A DNA stretch of 6,706 nt from an uncultured Paraprevotella sp. (GCA_900766785.1 CAAFWT010000054.1:1-6706), one strand, 5' to 3'. Shown: positions 1 to 5,328, counted from the stretch's first letter. Notes: generated from the sequence alone by a model not told the origin. Translations and numbers: made by a program.

Positions 1-322
1 CATCCACAGTATCCGTTTTCAGCAGACGAGCTTCCAATACGCCCAGACGAATGACACGACTGGCATTGACATCAAAGTCTATGTCATTGAGGTTTTGCAT
101 GATGTGAGTCATGTTACCCTTTGTACTTTCCTCCAGGGCTCTCTTCAGTTCATCAAGATTCGTCTGCAAGCGTTCCAGAATCTTCACGGCACTATTTTCT
201 TTATGTCTGATCATGGCCAACAGGATATGTGTAGGCGAAACGCTGTTGTTACATAAGCGGTCTGCCTCTTCCTTGCTGAAGGCCAGAATCATGGACATAT
301 CAGGAGAAAACTTTGTTGCCAT
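1..322 (-). CDS. clpC: Clp/Hsp100 ATPase N-terminal part, ClpC-like (partial; continues beyond base 1)
   Basis: Reading leftwards from ATG at 320-322 the frame stays open for 107 codons to the window edge. The protein starts MATKFSPDMSMILAFSKEEA and has the Clp N-domain pattern: FSKEEADRL near residues 15-22, then a THILLAMIRHKENSA segment (about residues 31-45), and a second half-repeat ending VIRLGVLEARLLKTD, which resembles the second Clp_N repeat. In this family the N-domain receives substrates or adaptors, and the downstream AAA+ modules (outside the window) unfold proteins for ClpP. ClpC is the best guess because the SKEEA...HILL pattern is typical of Bacteroidetes ClpC; another Hsp100 such as ClpA or ClpB is not excluded without the ATPase modules. 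It lies downstream of, and in the same direction as, the murQ-kinase genes, but a 209-bp gap with its own promoter-like element suggests separate transcription. Confidence 0.8.
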   Translation of the reverse strand, partial: MATKFSPDMSMILAFSKEEADRLCNNSVSPTHILLAMIRHKENSAVKILERLQTNLDELKRALEESTKGNMTHIMQNLNDIDFDVNASRVIRLGVLEARLLKTDTVD

Positions 323-364
323 ATATATAATATATAATGTGTATTTTGTATGTTGACGTATATA

Positions 365-394
365 GCTATTGTTTGGAGTGAACCTCCATATAGC
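365..394 (-). other. Bulged inverted repeat in the presumed clpC leader
   Basis: On the plus strand, GCTAT (365-369) and TGGAG (374-378) face CTCCA (384-388) and ATAGC (390-394). The loop is TGAAC, with unequal linkers of 4 and 1 nt between the two stem parts. In a minus-strand transcript this would fold just downstream of the sigma-54-like element, at or near the 5' end, about 43 nt before the Clp start codon. It could be a leader hairpin affecting mRNA stability or translation, or a protein-binding dyad. The structure is visible; the role is inferred. Confidence 0.4.
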
Positions 395-399
395 CTTTT

Positions 400-416
400 T
401 ACAAATACTGTGCCAA
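400..416 (-). promoter_or_regulatory. Sigma-54-like (-24/-12) promoter for the Clp gene
   Basis: The minus strand reads TTGGCACAGTATTTGTA. This fits the RpoN consensus TGGCAC-N5-TTGC with the exact 5-nt spacing and one mismatch (TTGT for TTGC). A start about 12 nt downstream would fall near base 390, giving a leader of about 68 nt before ATG 322. No convincing Bacteroidetes housekeeping promoter (TTTG, 19-21 bp, TAnnTTTG) was found in the same place. Bacteroidales genomes commonly encode RpoN, so the assignment is biologically possible. Confidence 0.5.
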
Positions 417-425
417 ACCGGTGTT

Positions 426-460
426 TTATGGTCATATCTGAAGTTTAGATATAGCCATAA
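426..460. promoter_or_regulatory. Dyad upstream of the sigma-54-like element, possible activator site
   Basis: The arms TTATGGTCATATCT (426-439) and AGATATAGCCATAA (447-460) are inverted complements at 12 of 14 positions, separated by 7 bp. The centre lies about 53 bp upstream of the start predicted from the sigma-54-like element. A dyad of this size could bind a dimeric activator or repressor. Related GTCATA hexamers occur at 431-436, 470-475 and, inverted, 509-514. Confidence 0.35.
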
Positions 461-531
461 TGTCTGTTTGTCATAGGTTCATCGTCATCAGGCCAAATCA
501 AGTTTTCTTATGACCTCATGTTCCTGACGCA

Positions 532-1155
532 TCAGTCAGTGACAGGGAATAGTCCGTAGAGCAGAGAATCTATTTGTTCGGTAATAGTCTTGAAATCCTT
601 CGGATTGGATTCAAACTTCAGGTTGTCTCCATCCACTATGAGCAGTCGGCCCGTATAATTGGCTATCCATTCTTCATAGCGCTCGTTGAGTCCCGTCAGA
701 TAATCTATGCGGATGCTTTGTTCGTAGTCTCTTCCTCTCTTGCTTATCTGTGATATCAGGTTTGGAATACTACTCTTGATGTAAATCATCAGGTCAGGCA
801 TACCCACCAGGGACATCATGAGGTCAAAGAGGTCGGAGTAGTTCATGAAGTCCCTGTCACTCATATATCCTTGTGCGTGCAGGTTAGGAGCAAATATTTT
901 GGCATCCTCAAATATGGTACGGTCCTGTATGATGGTCTTTTCACTTTTTGATATATCCACCACATCACGGAACCGTTTGTTCAGGAAATAGATCTGTAGA
1001 TTAAACGACCATCTGTTCATGTCCTTGTAGAAATCCTCCAAATATGGATTTACATCCACGGGCTCGTATCTTGGTGTCCATCCGTATCTTTTCACCAGCA
1101 TCCGTGTCAGTGTGGTTTTGCCGCTTCCAATATTTCCTGCAATAGCTATGTGCAT
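532..1155 (-). CDS. Deoxynucleoside kinase (dCK/dGK/dAK family), second of a tandem pair
   Basis: This 207-residue protein has the usual length and layout of a bacterial deoxynucleoside kinase, which transfers phosphate from ATP to a deoxynucleoside in cytosolic salvage of dNTP precursors. Visible motifs: P-loop GNIGSGKT (7-14); the conserved Glu in RYEPV (E31), the usual catalytic-base position; the substrate-pocket segment RWSFNLQIYFL (48-58); DR (78-79) with E83, matching the family's DR/ER motif; strand PDLMIYI (120-126); and an Arg-rich lid, KRGRDYEQS (139-147). The start MHIAIAGNIG places the P-loop where the family has it. It follows its paralogue after 50 bp with no promoter seen between them, so co-transcription with murQ is likely. 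Hand alignment gives about 55% identity to the paralogue. Which nucleoside it prefers cannot be read from the sequence; paired kinases elsewhere (Lactobacillus) divide dAdo and dGuo/dCyd and form heterodimers. Confidence 0.9.
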   Translation of the reverse strand: MHIAIAGNIGSGKTTLTRMLVKRYGWTPRYEPVDVNPYLEDFYKDMNRWSFNLQIYFLNKRFRDVVDISKSEKTIIQDRTIFEDAKIFAPNLHAQGYMSDRDFMNYSDLFDLMMSLVGMPDLMIYIKSSIPNLISQISKRGRDYEQSIRIDYLTGLNERYEEWIANYTGRLLIVDGDNLKFESNPKDFKTITEQIDSLLYGLFPVTD

Positions 1156-1205
1156 AAGTCTATGTATTTATCTGTTGTTAATATTCTTGTATATATTACC
1201 TTTAC

Positions 1206-1841
1206 CTATGGCATCTGGTGTTCCAGCGGGAAGAGGCCATATAGCAGTTCATCTATCTTATTGGTAATCTGCATGAAGTCCTGTTCGGAGTGCTCGTAAT
1301 CCATTCCATCTACTTCTATGGTGAGCACTCTGCCTTTATAGTCTTGTGTGATGAATTGATCGTACAGGTCGTTTACTCCTTTGAGATATTCCAATGCCAT
1401 GGATTGCTCACACTCTCTGCCTCTTTTCTGTATATTTCTTACCAGGTGTGGTATGCTGGCTTTCAGATATATCATGAGGTCAGGATAATGGACTATATCT
1501 GTCATGAGTCTGAACAGTTCCATGTATGTGTGATAATCCTTATCTGTCATATGTCCTTGCCTGTGATTGTTGGCAGCAAAGATGTACACACCCTCATAGA
1601 TACATCTATCCTGAATGGTGGTTTCTGTGAGGCTGTTGATTTCCAGCATGTGCCTGAATCGCTCTTTCAGGAAGAACACCTCAGTATTGAACGACCATCG
1701 TTTCAGATCCTTGTAATAATCCTCTAGATAGGGATTCTCCATCACGGGCTCGTATTTGGGTATCCATCCATAATGGTTAGCCAGCATCCGTGTCAGTGTG
1801 GTCTTGCCGCTTCCTATGTTTCCTGCTATGACTATGTGCAT
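1206..1841 (-). CDS. Deoxynucleoside kinase paralogue, first of a tandem pair
   Basis: This 211-residue protein is of the same family as the neighbour at 532-1155 and should phosphorylate deoxynucleosides with ATP. It has P-loop GNIGSGKT (7-14), E31 in KYEPV, pocket segment RWSFNTEVFFL (48-58), DR (78-79) with E83, strand PDLMIYL and lid KRGRECEQS. Differences from the paralogue cluster around the pocket and the catalytic helix: MEN instead of DVN at 34-36, DRCIYEGVY instead of DRTIFEDAK at 78-86, and TEVFF instead of LQIYF at 53-57. This fits different substrate preferences rather than a redundant copy. It starts 24 bp after the murQ stop and so is probably translated from the same mRNA. The C-terminus (LLYGLFPLEHQMP) is complete, and I saw no frameshift. 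Confidence 0.9.
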   Translation of the reverse strand: MHIVIAGNIGSGKTTLTRMLANHYGWIPKYEPVMENPYLEDYYKDLKRWSFNTEVFFLKERFRHMLEINSLTETTIQDRCIYEGVYIFAANNHRQGHMTDKDYHTYMELFRLMTDIVHYPDLMIYLKASIPHLVRNIQKRGRECEQSMALEYLKGVNDLYDQFITQDYKGRVLTIEVDGMDYEHSEQDFMQITNKIDELLYGLFPLEHQMP

Positions 1842-1865
1842 ATTTCGTGTGGAGTATGGATGAAA

Positions 1866-2672
1866 TTACAGTTTGAGTGCTTTGCTTACACTTCCTGCTT
1901 TCAGCAGTTGCTCGCGTGCATCTTCGTATGAGAGTCCTGTCTGCTCCTGTATCATATGTGTGCCACGGTCCACCAGCTTAGCATTGGTCAGTTGCATGTT
2001 CACCATCCTGTTGTCTCTCACGCGTCCCATGCGTATCATCAGAGTGGTAGAAATCATGTTGAGCACCATCTTCTGTGCTGTTCCGCTTTTCATGCGACTG
2101 CTTCCGGTCACAAACTCTGGTCCCACAATGGTCTCGATGGGATATTCAGAAACCTCAGCCAGCGGGGTGGAGGGGTTGCTGGTGATGCATCCTGTGAGCA
2201 ATCCGTGAGCTCTTGCTTCGGTGATGGCACCTATCACGTATGGAGTGGTACCGCTGGCAGCTATTCCTATGAGCGTGTCCAATGGGGTAGGCTGAAACTG
2301 TTGCAGGTCTTCCCATCCCTGAGTGGTCTTATCCTCTGCATTCTCCACGGCATTTCGGAGTGCTGTATCTCCACCTGCTATCAACCCTATCACCAGCGTG
2401 GGCAATACCCCGAAGGTGGGAGGCAGTTCGCTGGCATCCAGTACGCCCAGTCTTCCACTTGTACCTGCTCCAGTATAAAACACTCGGCCTCCCTTCTTCA
2501 TTCTTTTCTCTGCCTCTGTGACAAGAGCTTCTATTTGTGGTAATGCTTTTCTTACGGCTTCAGCCACCTTGTGGTCTTCGTCATTGATATCCTTCAAGAG
2601 TTCACCTACAGATTTGTTTTCCAAATCGTGATAAAGTGAAGGCGATTCCGTTATTTTATCTTCCTGTTTCAT
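1866..2672 (-). CDS. murQ: N-acetylmuramic acid 6-phosphate etherase
   Basis: MurQ cleaves the D-lactyl ether of MurNAc-6-phosphate to give GlcNAc-6-phosphate and D-lactate in cytosolic recycling of peptidoglycan sugars. The 268-residue protein is a single SIS (sugar isomerase) fold. It has TES near the N-terminus (8-10), the phosphosugar loop GAGTSGRLG (68-76), the signature DASELPPTFG (79-88) with E82, and IAGGDTALRNAVENAED (98-114) with E113; these two glutamates correspond to the catalytic pair described for E. coli MurQ. A second Ser/Thr loop, ASGTTPY, follows near 138-144, and SRMKSGTAQK lies near 191-200. It is about 30 residues shorter than E. coli MurQ, but both ends look intact. It is the first gene of a leftward operon with two deoxynucleoside kinases. 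No MurNAc kinase or transporter is in view, so the source of its substrate is outside the window. Confidence 0.95.
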   Translation of the reverse strand: MKQEDKITESPSLYHDLENKSVGELLKDINDEDHKVAEAVRKALPQIEALVTEAEKRMKKGGRVFYTGAGTSGRLGVLDASELPPTFGVLPTLVIGLIAGGDTALRNAVENAEDKTTQGWEDLQQFQPTPLDTLIGIAASGTTPYVIGAITEARAHGLLTGCITSNPSTPLAEVSEYPIETIVGPEFVTGSSRMKSGTAQKMVLNMISTTLMIRMGRVRDNRMVNMQLTNAKLVDRGTHMIQEQTGLSYEDAREQLLKAGSVSKALKL

Positions 2673-2699
2673 GGAAATGAAAATATATACCTATCTTTG
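2667..2699 (+). promoter_or_regulatory. Bacteroidetes-type promoter of the M18 aminopeptidase
   Basis: TATCTTTG at 2692-2699 matches the -7 consensus TAnnTTTG exactly. A TTTC (one mismatch to TTTG) at 2667-2670 lies 21 bp upstream, overlapping the first codon of murQ on the other strand. Transcription would begin near 2706. An ATG at 2697 in the aminopeptidase frame is therefore inside the promoter and unlikely to be the start, which favours ATG 2751 with a leader of about 45 nt. Confidence 0.65.
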
Positions 2700-2703
2700 T
2701 GTG

Positions 2704-2711
2704 CAAAAATA
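2704..2711 (-). promoter_or_regulatory. Possible -7 element of the murQ operon promoter
   Basis: The minus strand reads TATTTTTG, an exact TAnnTTTG match, 32 bp before the murQ ATG at 2670-2672, so transcription would start near 2697. I found no good TTTG 19-21 bp upstream, so the match rests on the -7 element alone. It sits 4 bp from the -7 element of the divergent aminopeptidase promoter. Confidence 0.45.
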
Positions 2712-2750
2712 CTTCATTTTACTGAGACCACCATTAAAAAAGTCAGTTAT

Positions 2751-4046
2751 ATGATAAATGATCTGATATCTTTTCTCAACGATTCGCCTGTCAACTTTCT
2801 GGCAGTAAAAACACTCGTCACACGTCTTGAGGCTGCAGGGTTTCGCCATCTGGACGCATGCCAGCCATTAGGGGAAATCCCAGCGGGCAGCAAGTTCTTC
2901 GTTACCAAGAACGATTCCTCGCTCTATGCTTTTCGTGTAGGTACTCAGCCACTTGGCCAGGCAGGTTTCCGTCTGATATGTGCTCATTGTGATTCTCCCA
3001 CATTCCGTATCAAGCCTCATGCCGAGATGCTCTGTGAGGGAGGCATCACCAAACTGAACACCGAAGTATATGGTGGCCCCATCATGAGCACATGGTTCGA
3101 CCGTCCATTGAGTCTTGCCGGACGTGTCGTCGTCCGTGGCTGCGACGCTCTGCATCCCATCACTCGCCTGTTGCATGTGCAACGTCCTCTGCTGCAGATA
3201 AGCAATCTGGCCATTCATTTCAACCGCCAGGTGAATGATGGTGTAAAGCTCAGCAAGCAGAAGGATATGCTACCCATCATTGGTATTGTGAACGATGAAC
3301 TGGAGCGTGGACACATGCTCGAGAATGTCATCTGTGAGCAGTTGGGCATCCATCCTCAGGACATACTTGACTTTGACCTGTATCTCTACGATACAACGCC
3401 TGCATGCACCTTCGGCATTCATGACGAGTTTGTTTCTGCAGGGCGTCTGGATGATTTGAGTATGGTTCATGCTGGTCTTCAAGCACTTCTTCAGCAGGAT
3501 GATTCCGATGCTCCCCAGGTGACTCAGGTTTTGGCCATCTTTGACAATGAGGAGACAGGAAGTCAGACCAAGCAGGGTGCTGGCAGTCCATTTCTTTCCA
3601 GTATTCTGCGCAGAATATGTGCTTCGCAGGGAGGAGGAGAGGAGGAATTCGACATGGCTGTTGAACATGCCTTTATGATATCGGCAGACAATGCTCATGC
3701 CTGGCATCCCAACTATGGTGAAAAGTATGACCCCACCAATCACCCCATGCTCGGAGGTGGTCCAGTCATCAAGTTCAATGCTGCCCAGAAGTATGCCAGT
3801 GATGCTGTTTCAGCCTCCATCTTTGCCGAAATATGCAGAGAGGCAGGAGTGCCATGCCAGCATTTTGTCAATCACAGCGATGTGGCAGGCGGAAGTACCT
3901 TGGGAAATATCCTGGCTTCATCCTTACCCTTACGCGGTGTGGATATGGGCAATCCCATTCTGGGTATGCATAGTGTCAGGGAGACAGGAGCAGTGAATGA
4001 CCATCTGTATTGTATAAAGGCATTCACCAAATTCTATTCCATGTAA
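2751..4046 (+). CDS. M18 family zinc aminopeptidase
   Basis: This 431-residue cytosolic metallopeptidase of family M18 (aspartyl aminopeptidase/ApeB type) removes N-terminal residues from peptides using two metal ions. Expected ligands by family pattern: H79 in AHCDSP, D234 in GRLDDLSM, E268 with catalytic E267 in DNEETGS, D313 in SADNAHA, and H407 in GMHSVRE. The segment NHSDVAGGSTLGN (374-386) is also typical. Length and domain order (catalytic halves around an inserted dimerisation domain, about residues 85-225) fit the family. I chose ATG 2751 because an in-frame ATG at 2697 overlaps the promoter -7 element, and because MINDLISFLNDSPVNFLAV matches the usual M18 N-terminus. The gene is divergent from murQ and convergent with prmA, so it is probably a single-gene transcript. 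Preference for acidic residues is known for some members but cannot be assigned here. Confidence 0.93.
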   Translation: MINDLISFLNDSPVNFLAVKTLVTRLEAAGFRHLDACQPLGEIPAGSKFFVTKNDSSLYAFRVGTQPLGQAGFRLICAHCDSPTFRIKPHAEMLCEGGITKLNTEVYGGPIMSTWFDRPLSLAGRVVVRGCDALHPITRLLHVQRPLLQISNLAIHFNRQVNDGVKLSKQKDMLPIIGIVNDELERGHMLENVICEQLGIHPQDILDFDLYLYDTTPACTFGIHDEFVSAGRLDDLSMVHAGLQALLQQDDSDAPQVTQVLAIFDNEETGSQTKQGAGSPFLSSILRRICASQGGGEEEFDMAVEHAFMISADNAHAWHPNYGEKYDPTNHPMLGGGPVIKFNAAQKYASDAVSASIFAEICREAGVPCQHFVNHSDVAGGSTLGNILASSLPLRGVDMGNPILGMHSVRETGAVNDHLYCIKAFTKFYSM

Positions 4047-4077
4047 TCAGTCAGCCGATACATCACATTCAAGTTTT

Positions 4078-4119
4078 CACTCCACTGGGAAACATCTCCC
4101 CAATATCGAGTGATGCATT
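4078..4119 (+). terminator. Weak candidate terminator after the aminopeptidase
   Basis: CACTC (4078-4082) can pair with GAGTG (4108-4112), enclosing a second stem TGGGA (4086-4090) with TCCCCA (4097-4102, one extra C). It is followed by ATGCATTTT. Position 32 bp after the stop fits, but the stem is interrupted and the T-run is short and offset, so this is tentative. Confidence 0.3.
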
Positions 4120-4145
4120 TTGGAATTGATAAGTCTGTCTAGGAC

Positions 4146-4289
4146 ACAGTGCAGTGCAACCTTCCCTGCAGTGCACTGCAACCTTCCCCGCAGTGCACTG
4201 CAACCGCCATCGCAGTGCACTGCATCTGAACCCACAAATATTTGCTTCCACACCTGCAAGTACGTGCAACCGCTCATGCAAGTACTTGC
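4146..4289. repeat. Array of seven 12-bp palindromes in 22-bp phase between convergent genes
   Basis: Seven 12-mers start exactly 22 bp apart: ACAGTGCAGTGC (4146), GCAGTGCACTGC (4168, 4190 and 4212), ACAAATATTTGC (4234), GCAAGTACGTGC (4256) and GCAAGTACTTGC (4278). Units 2, 3, 4 and 7 are perfect palindromes; units 1, 5 and 6 have one or two mismatched pairs. Centres change as self-complementary tetramers (TGCA, ATAT, GTAC), so symmetry is kept while sequence changes. The 10-bp spacers begin AACC after units 1, 2, 3 and 6 and are C-rich on the plus strand. The array occupies most of the 299-bp spacer between the stop codons of the aminopeptidase and prmA. With a 22-bp period it cannot encode a repeated peptide. 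It could be a cluster of dimer-binding sites on one helix face, or a REP-like 3'-end element; the family is not recognised. Confidence 0.9.
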
Positions 4290-4292
4290 GGG

Positions 4293-4343
4293 AAAAAGGG
4301 CCTTCATTTAGGAATACCTTCCATTGTTTTTTCCATTGAGCCC
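4293..4343. terminator. Weak candidate terminator region after prmA, possibly bidirectional
   Basis: On the minus strand, 3 bp past the prmA stop, GGGC (4343-4340) can pair with GCCC (4301-4298), followed directly by five T. The loop is long and holds an inner GGAA-GGTA-TTCC hairpin (4322-4311). On the plus strand the same inner hairpin is followed after 4 nt by six T (4327-4332). Both stems are short, so function is uncertain. Confidence 0.3.
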
Positions 4344-4345
4344 AA

Positions 4346-5227
4346 TTAAGCTATATTCTGACTGTCGGATGAAATGTTTTTCGCAAACACGAGCATAGCC
4401 CAGTTGTCATCTGTTTTCTGTTCCACCAGATGCATATGATATGATGCAGCAGCTTGTAGCAAGAGAGGAATGTCCTCTTGGTAAAAACCGCTCAAGAGCA
4501 ATCTGCCATTCCTTTTGTCAATTGCACTTGCAAACGTCTGCATATCAGCGAGAAGTATGTTCCTGTTGATGTTTGCCATCAGCAGGTCTGCTTGATTATC
4601 ATCCTTCAGTACAGATGCATTCCCCTGTCGCACTTCCACTTGGGCTGTTCCCATACCATTTAGCAGTAAGTTGTCCTTGGCATTATCCACACTCCATTCG
4701 TCTATGTCATAAGCCAACACATGGCATGCACCTCGAAGAATGCTCATGATACTCAGTACGCCCGTACCCGTCCCGGCGTCTATCACATCCTTCCCGCGGA
4801 GATCTTCTTGCAGCAGCCATTCCATAATCATCCGTGTGGTGTTGTGATTGCCAGTGCCGAAGGATTGTCGGGGAGAGATGCAGATATCATAGGGCAGATG
4901 GGGAACATCCGTATGTCGGGTATCATGCACCACTATCTGATTAGCTATGATGACAGGTTGGAATCCTTCTTCTTCCCATACCTGGTTCCAATCCTGGTAG
5001 GGTGCGTCCTGGTAAGTGAATCTTATCTGTATGTCTGGCATGGGGAACGATAGCAGGACGAGTTGTGTCTGCTGCTCGTTCCATAGGGGCTGCTGGATAT
5101 ACGCCACCAATCCGTCCTCGGTATCGGTGAATGTCTCAAATCCCACATCGGCCAACAGGGCAGCCAGGAGGTCTGATGCCGTTTGGCTGAAGGGATTGAT
5201 GTGGAAGGTTGCTTCTATGTATTTCAT
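4346..5227 (-). CDS. prmA: Ribosomal protein L11 methyltransferase
   Basis: PrmA trimethylates ribosomal protein L11 with S-adenosylmethionine in the cytosol. The 293 residues equal the length of E. coli PrmA. An N-terminal L11-binding domain (about 1-95) ends in the family motif DWNQVWEEEGFQPV (79-92). The Rossmann methyltransferase domain shows FGTGNHNTTRMIME (123-136), SAM motif I VIDAGTGTGVLSI (148-160), the acidic residue D174 in AYDID that would bind the SAM ribose, and the post-motif ANINRNIL (218-225), like the NI-N-L motif of PrmA. Motif I has TGTG where many homologues have CGSG or CGTS, a conservative change. It stands alone on the minus strand, convergent with the aminopeptidase and divergent from the envelope operon. 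The start MKYIEATFHINP fits the family, and a -7 element lies just 9 bp upstream, so its mRNA may have almost no leader. Confidence 0.95.
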   Translation of the reverse strand: MKYIEATFHINPFSQTASDLLAALLADVGFETFTDTEDGLVAYIQQPLWNEQQTQLVLLSFPMPDIQIRFTYQDAPYQDWNQVWEEEGFQPVIIANQIVVHDTRHTDVPHLPYDICISPRQSFGTGNHNTTRMIMEWLLQEDLRGKDVIDAGTGTGVLSIMSILRGACHVLAYDIDEWSVDNAKDNLLLNGMGTAQVEVRQGNASVLKDDNQADLLMANINRNILLADMQTFASAIDKRNGRLLLSGFYQEDIPLLLQAAASYHMHLVEQKTDDNWAMLVFAKNISSDSQNIA

Positions 5228-5236
5228 AATCTAAGG

Positions 5237-5244
5237 CAAAATTA
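5237..5244 (-). promoter_or_regulatory. Possible -7 element of the prmA promoter
   Basis: The minus strand reads TAATTTTG, an exact TAnnTTTG match ending 9 bp before the prmA ATG (5227). A start about 7 nt downstream would fall near 5230, giving a leader of only a few nucleotides. There is no TTTG at the -33 position; the GGGGAA/TTCCCC dyad lies there instead. No better promoter was found further upstream. Confidence 0.4.
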
Positions 5245-5262
5245 TGATAAAATACTTTAATG

Positions 5263-5276
5263 GGGGAATTTTCCCC
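5263..5276. promoter_or_regulatory. GGGGAA-TT-TTCCCC dyad between divergent promoters, candidate operator
   Basis: The 6-bp arms GGGGAA (5263-5268) and TTCCCC (5271-5276) are perfect inverted complements with a 2-bp spacer. The dyad overlaps where the -33 element of the prmA promoter would lie and is 20 bp upstream of the -33 element of the rightward promoter. It is therefore well placed for a dimeric regulator of one or both genes. It has no downstream T-run for either neighbouring gene to use as a terminator. Confidence 0.4.
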
Positions 5277-5296
5277 TCGTAAATAGGTTAAATCCT

Positions 5297-5328
5297 TTTG
5301 GACATCTCATCGAAAGAGGGTACCTTTG
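5297..5328 (+). promoter_or_regulatory. Bacteroidetes-type promoter of the envelope-protein operon
   Basis: TTTG at 5297-5300, then 20 bp, then TACCTTTG at 5321-5328 match the Bacteroidetes primary-sigma consensus (TTTG, 19-21 bp, TAnnTTTG) at every defined base. Transcription should start near 5335. The in-frame ATG at 5326 overlaps the -7 element, so the start codon is placed at 5356, just after the purine stretch AAGGG (5349-5353 region). Confidence 0.85.

Noticed and set aside
111..356. Plus-strand open frame opposite the Clp gene
   Set aside because: It is the shadow of the well-supported Clp N-domain frame on the minus strand and resembles no protein.
524..539. Hairpin CTGAC/GTCAG over the stop codon of the second kinase as a terminator
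   Set aside because: The stem is 5 bp with a 6-nt loop and is not followed by a T-run on the minus strand.
1956..2543. Long plus-strand open frame opposite murQ (195 codons)
   Set aside because: murQ on the minus strand has full family motifs; the opposite frame has low-information composition and no promoter or motif.
2697..2750. N-terminal extension of the aminopeptidase from ATG 2697
   Set aside because: The ATG overlaps the promoter -7 element (2692-2699), so it would lie before the transcript start; the family N-terminus begins at 2751.
4146..4289. CRISPR array
   Set aside because: The repeated parts are 12 bp with 10-bp similar spacers; CRISPR repeats and spacers are about 20-40 bp each, with unrelated spacers. 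No cas gene is present.
4069..4311. Several short open frames on both strands across the palindrome array (61-76 codons)
   Set aside because: They exist because the repeats contain no stop codons. The 22-bp period shifts frame at every unit, so no repeated peptide is encoded, and none has a promoter or a family resemblance.
5263..5276. GGGGAATTTTCCCC as a terminator
   Set aside because: It lies upstream of two divergent genes, not after a stop codon, and lacks a following T-run; an operator is more plausible.
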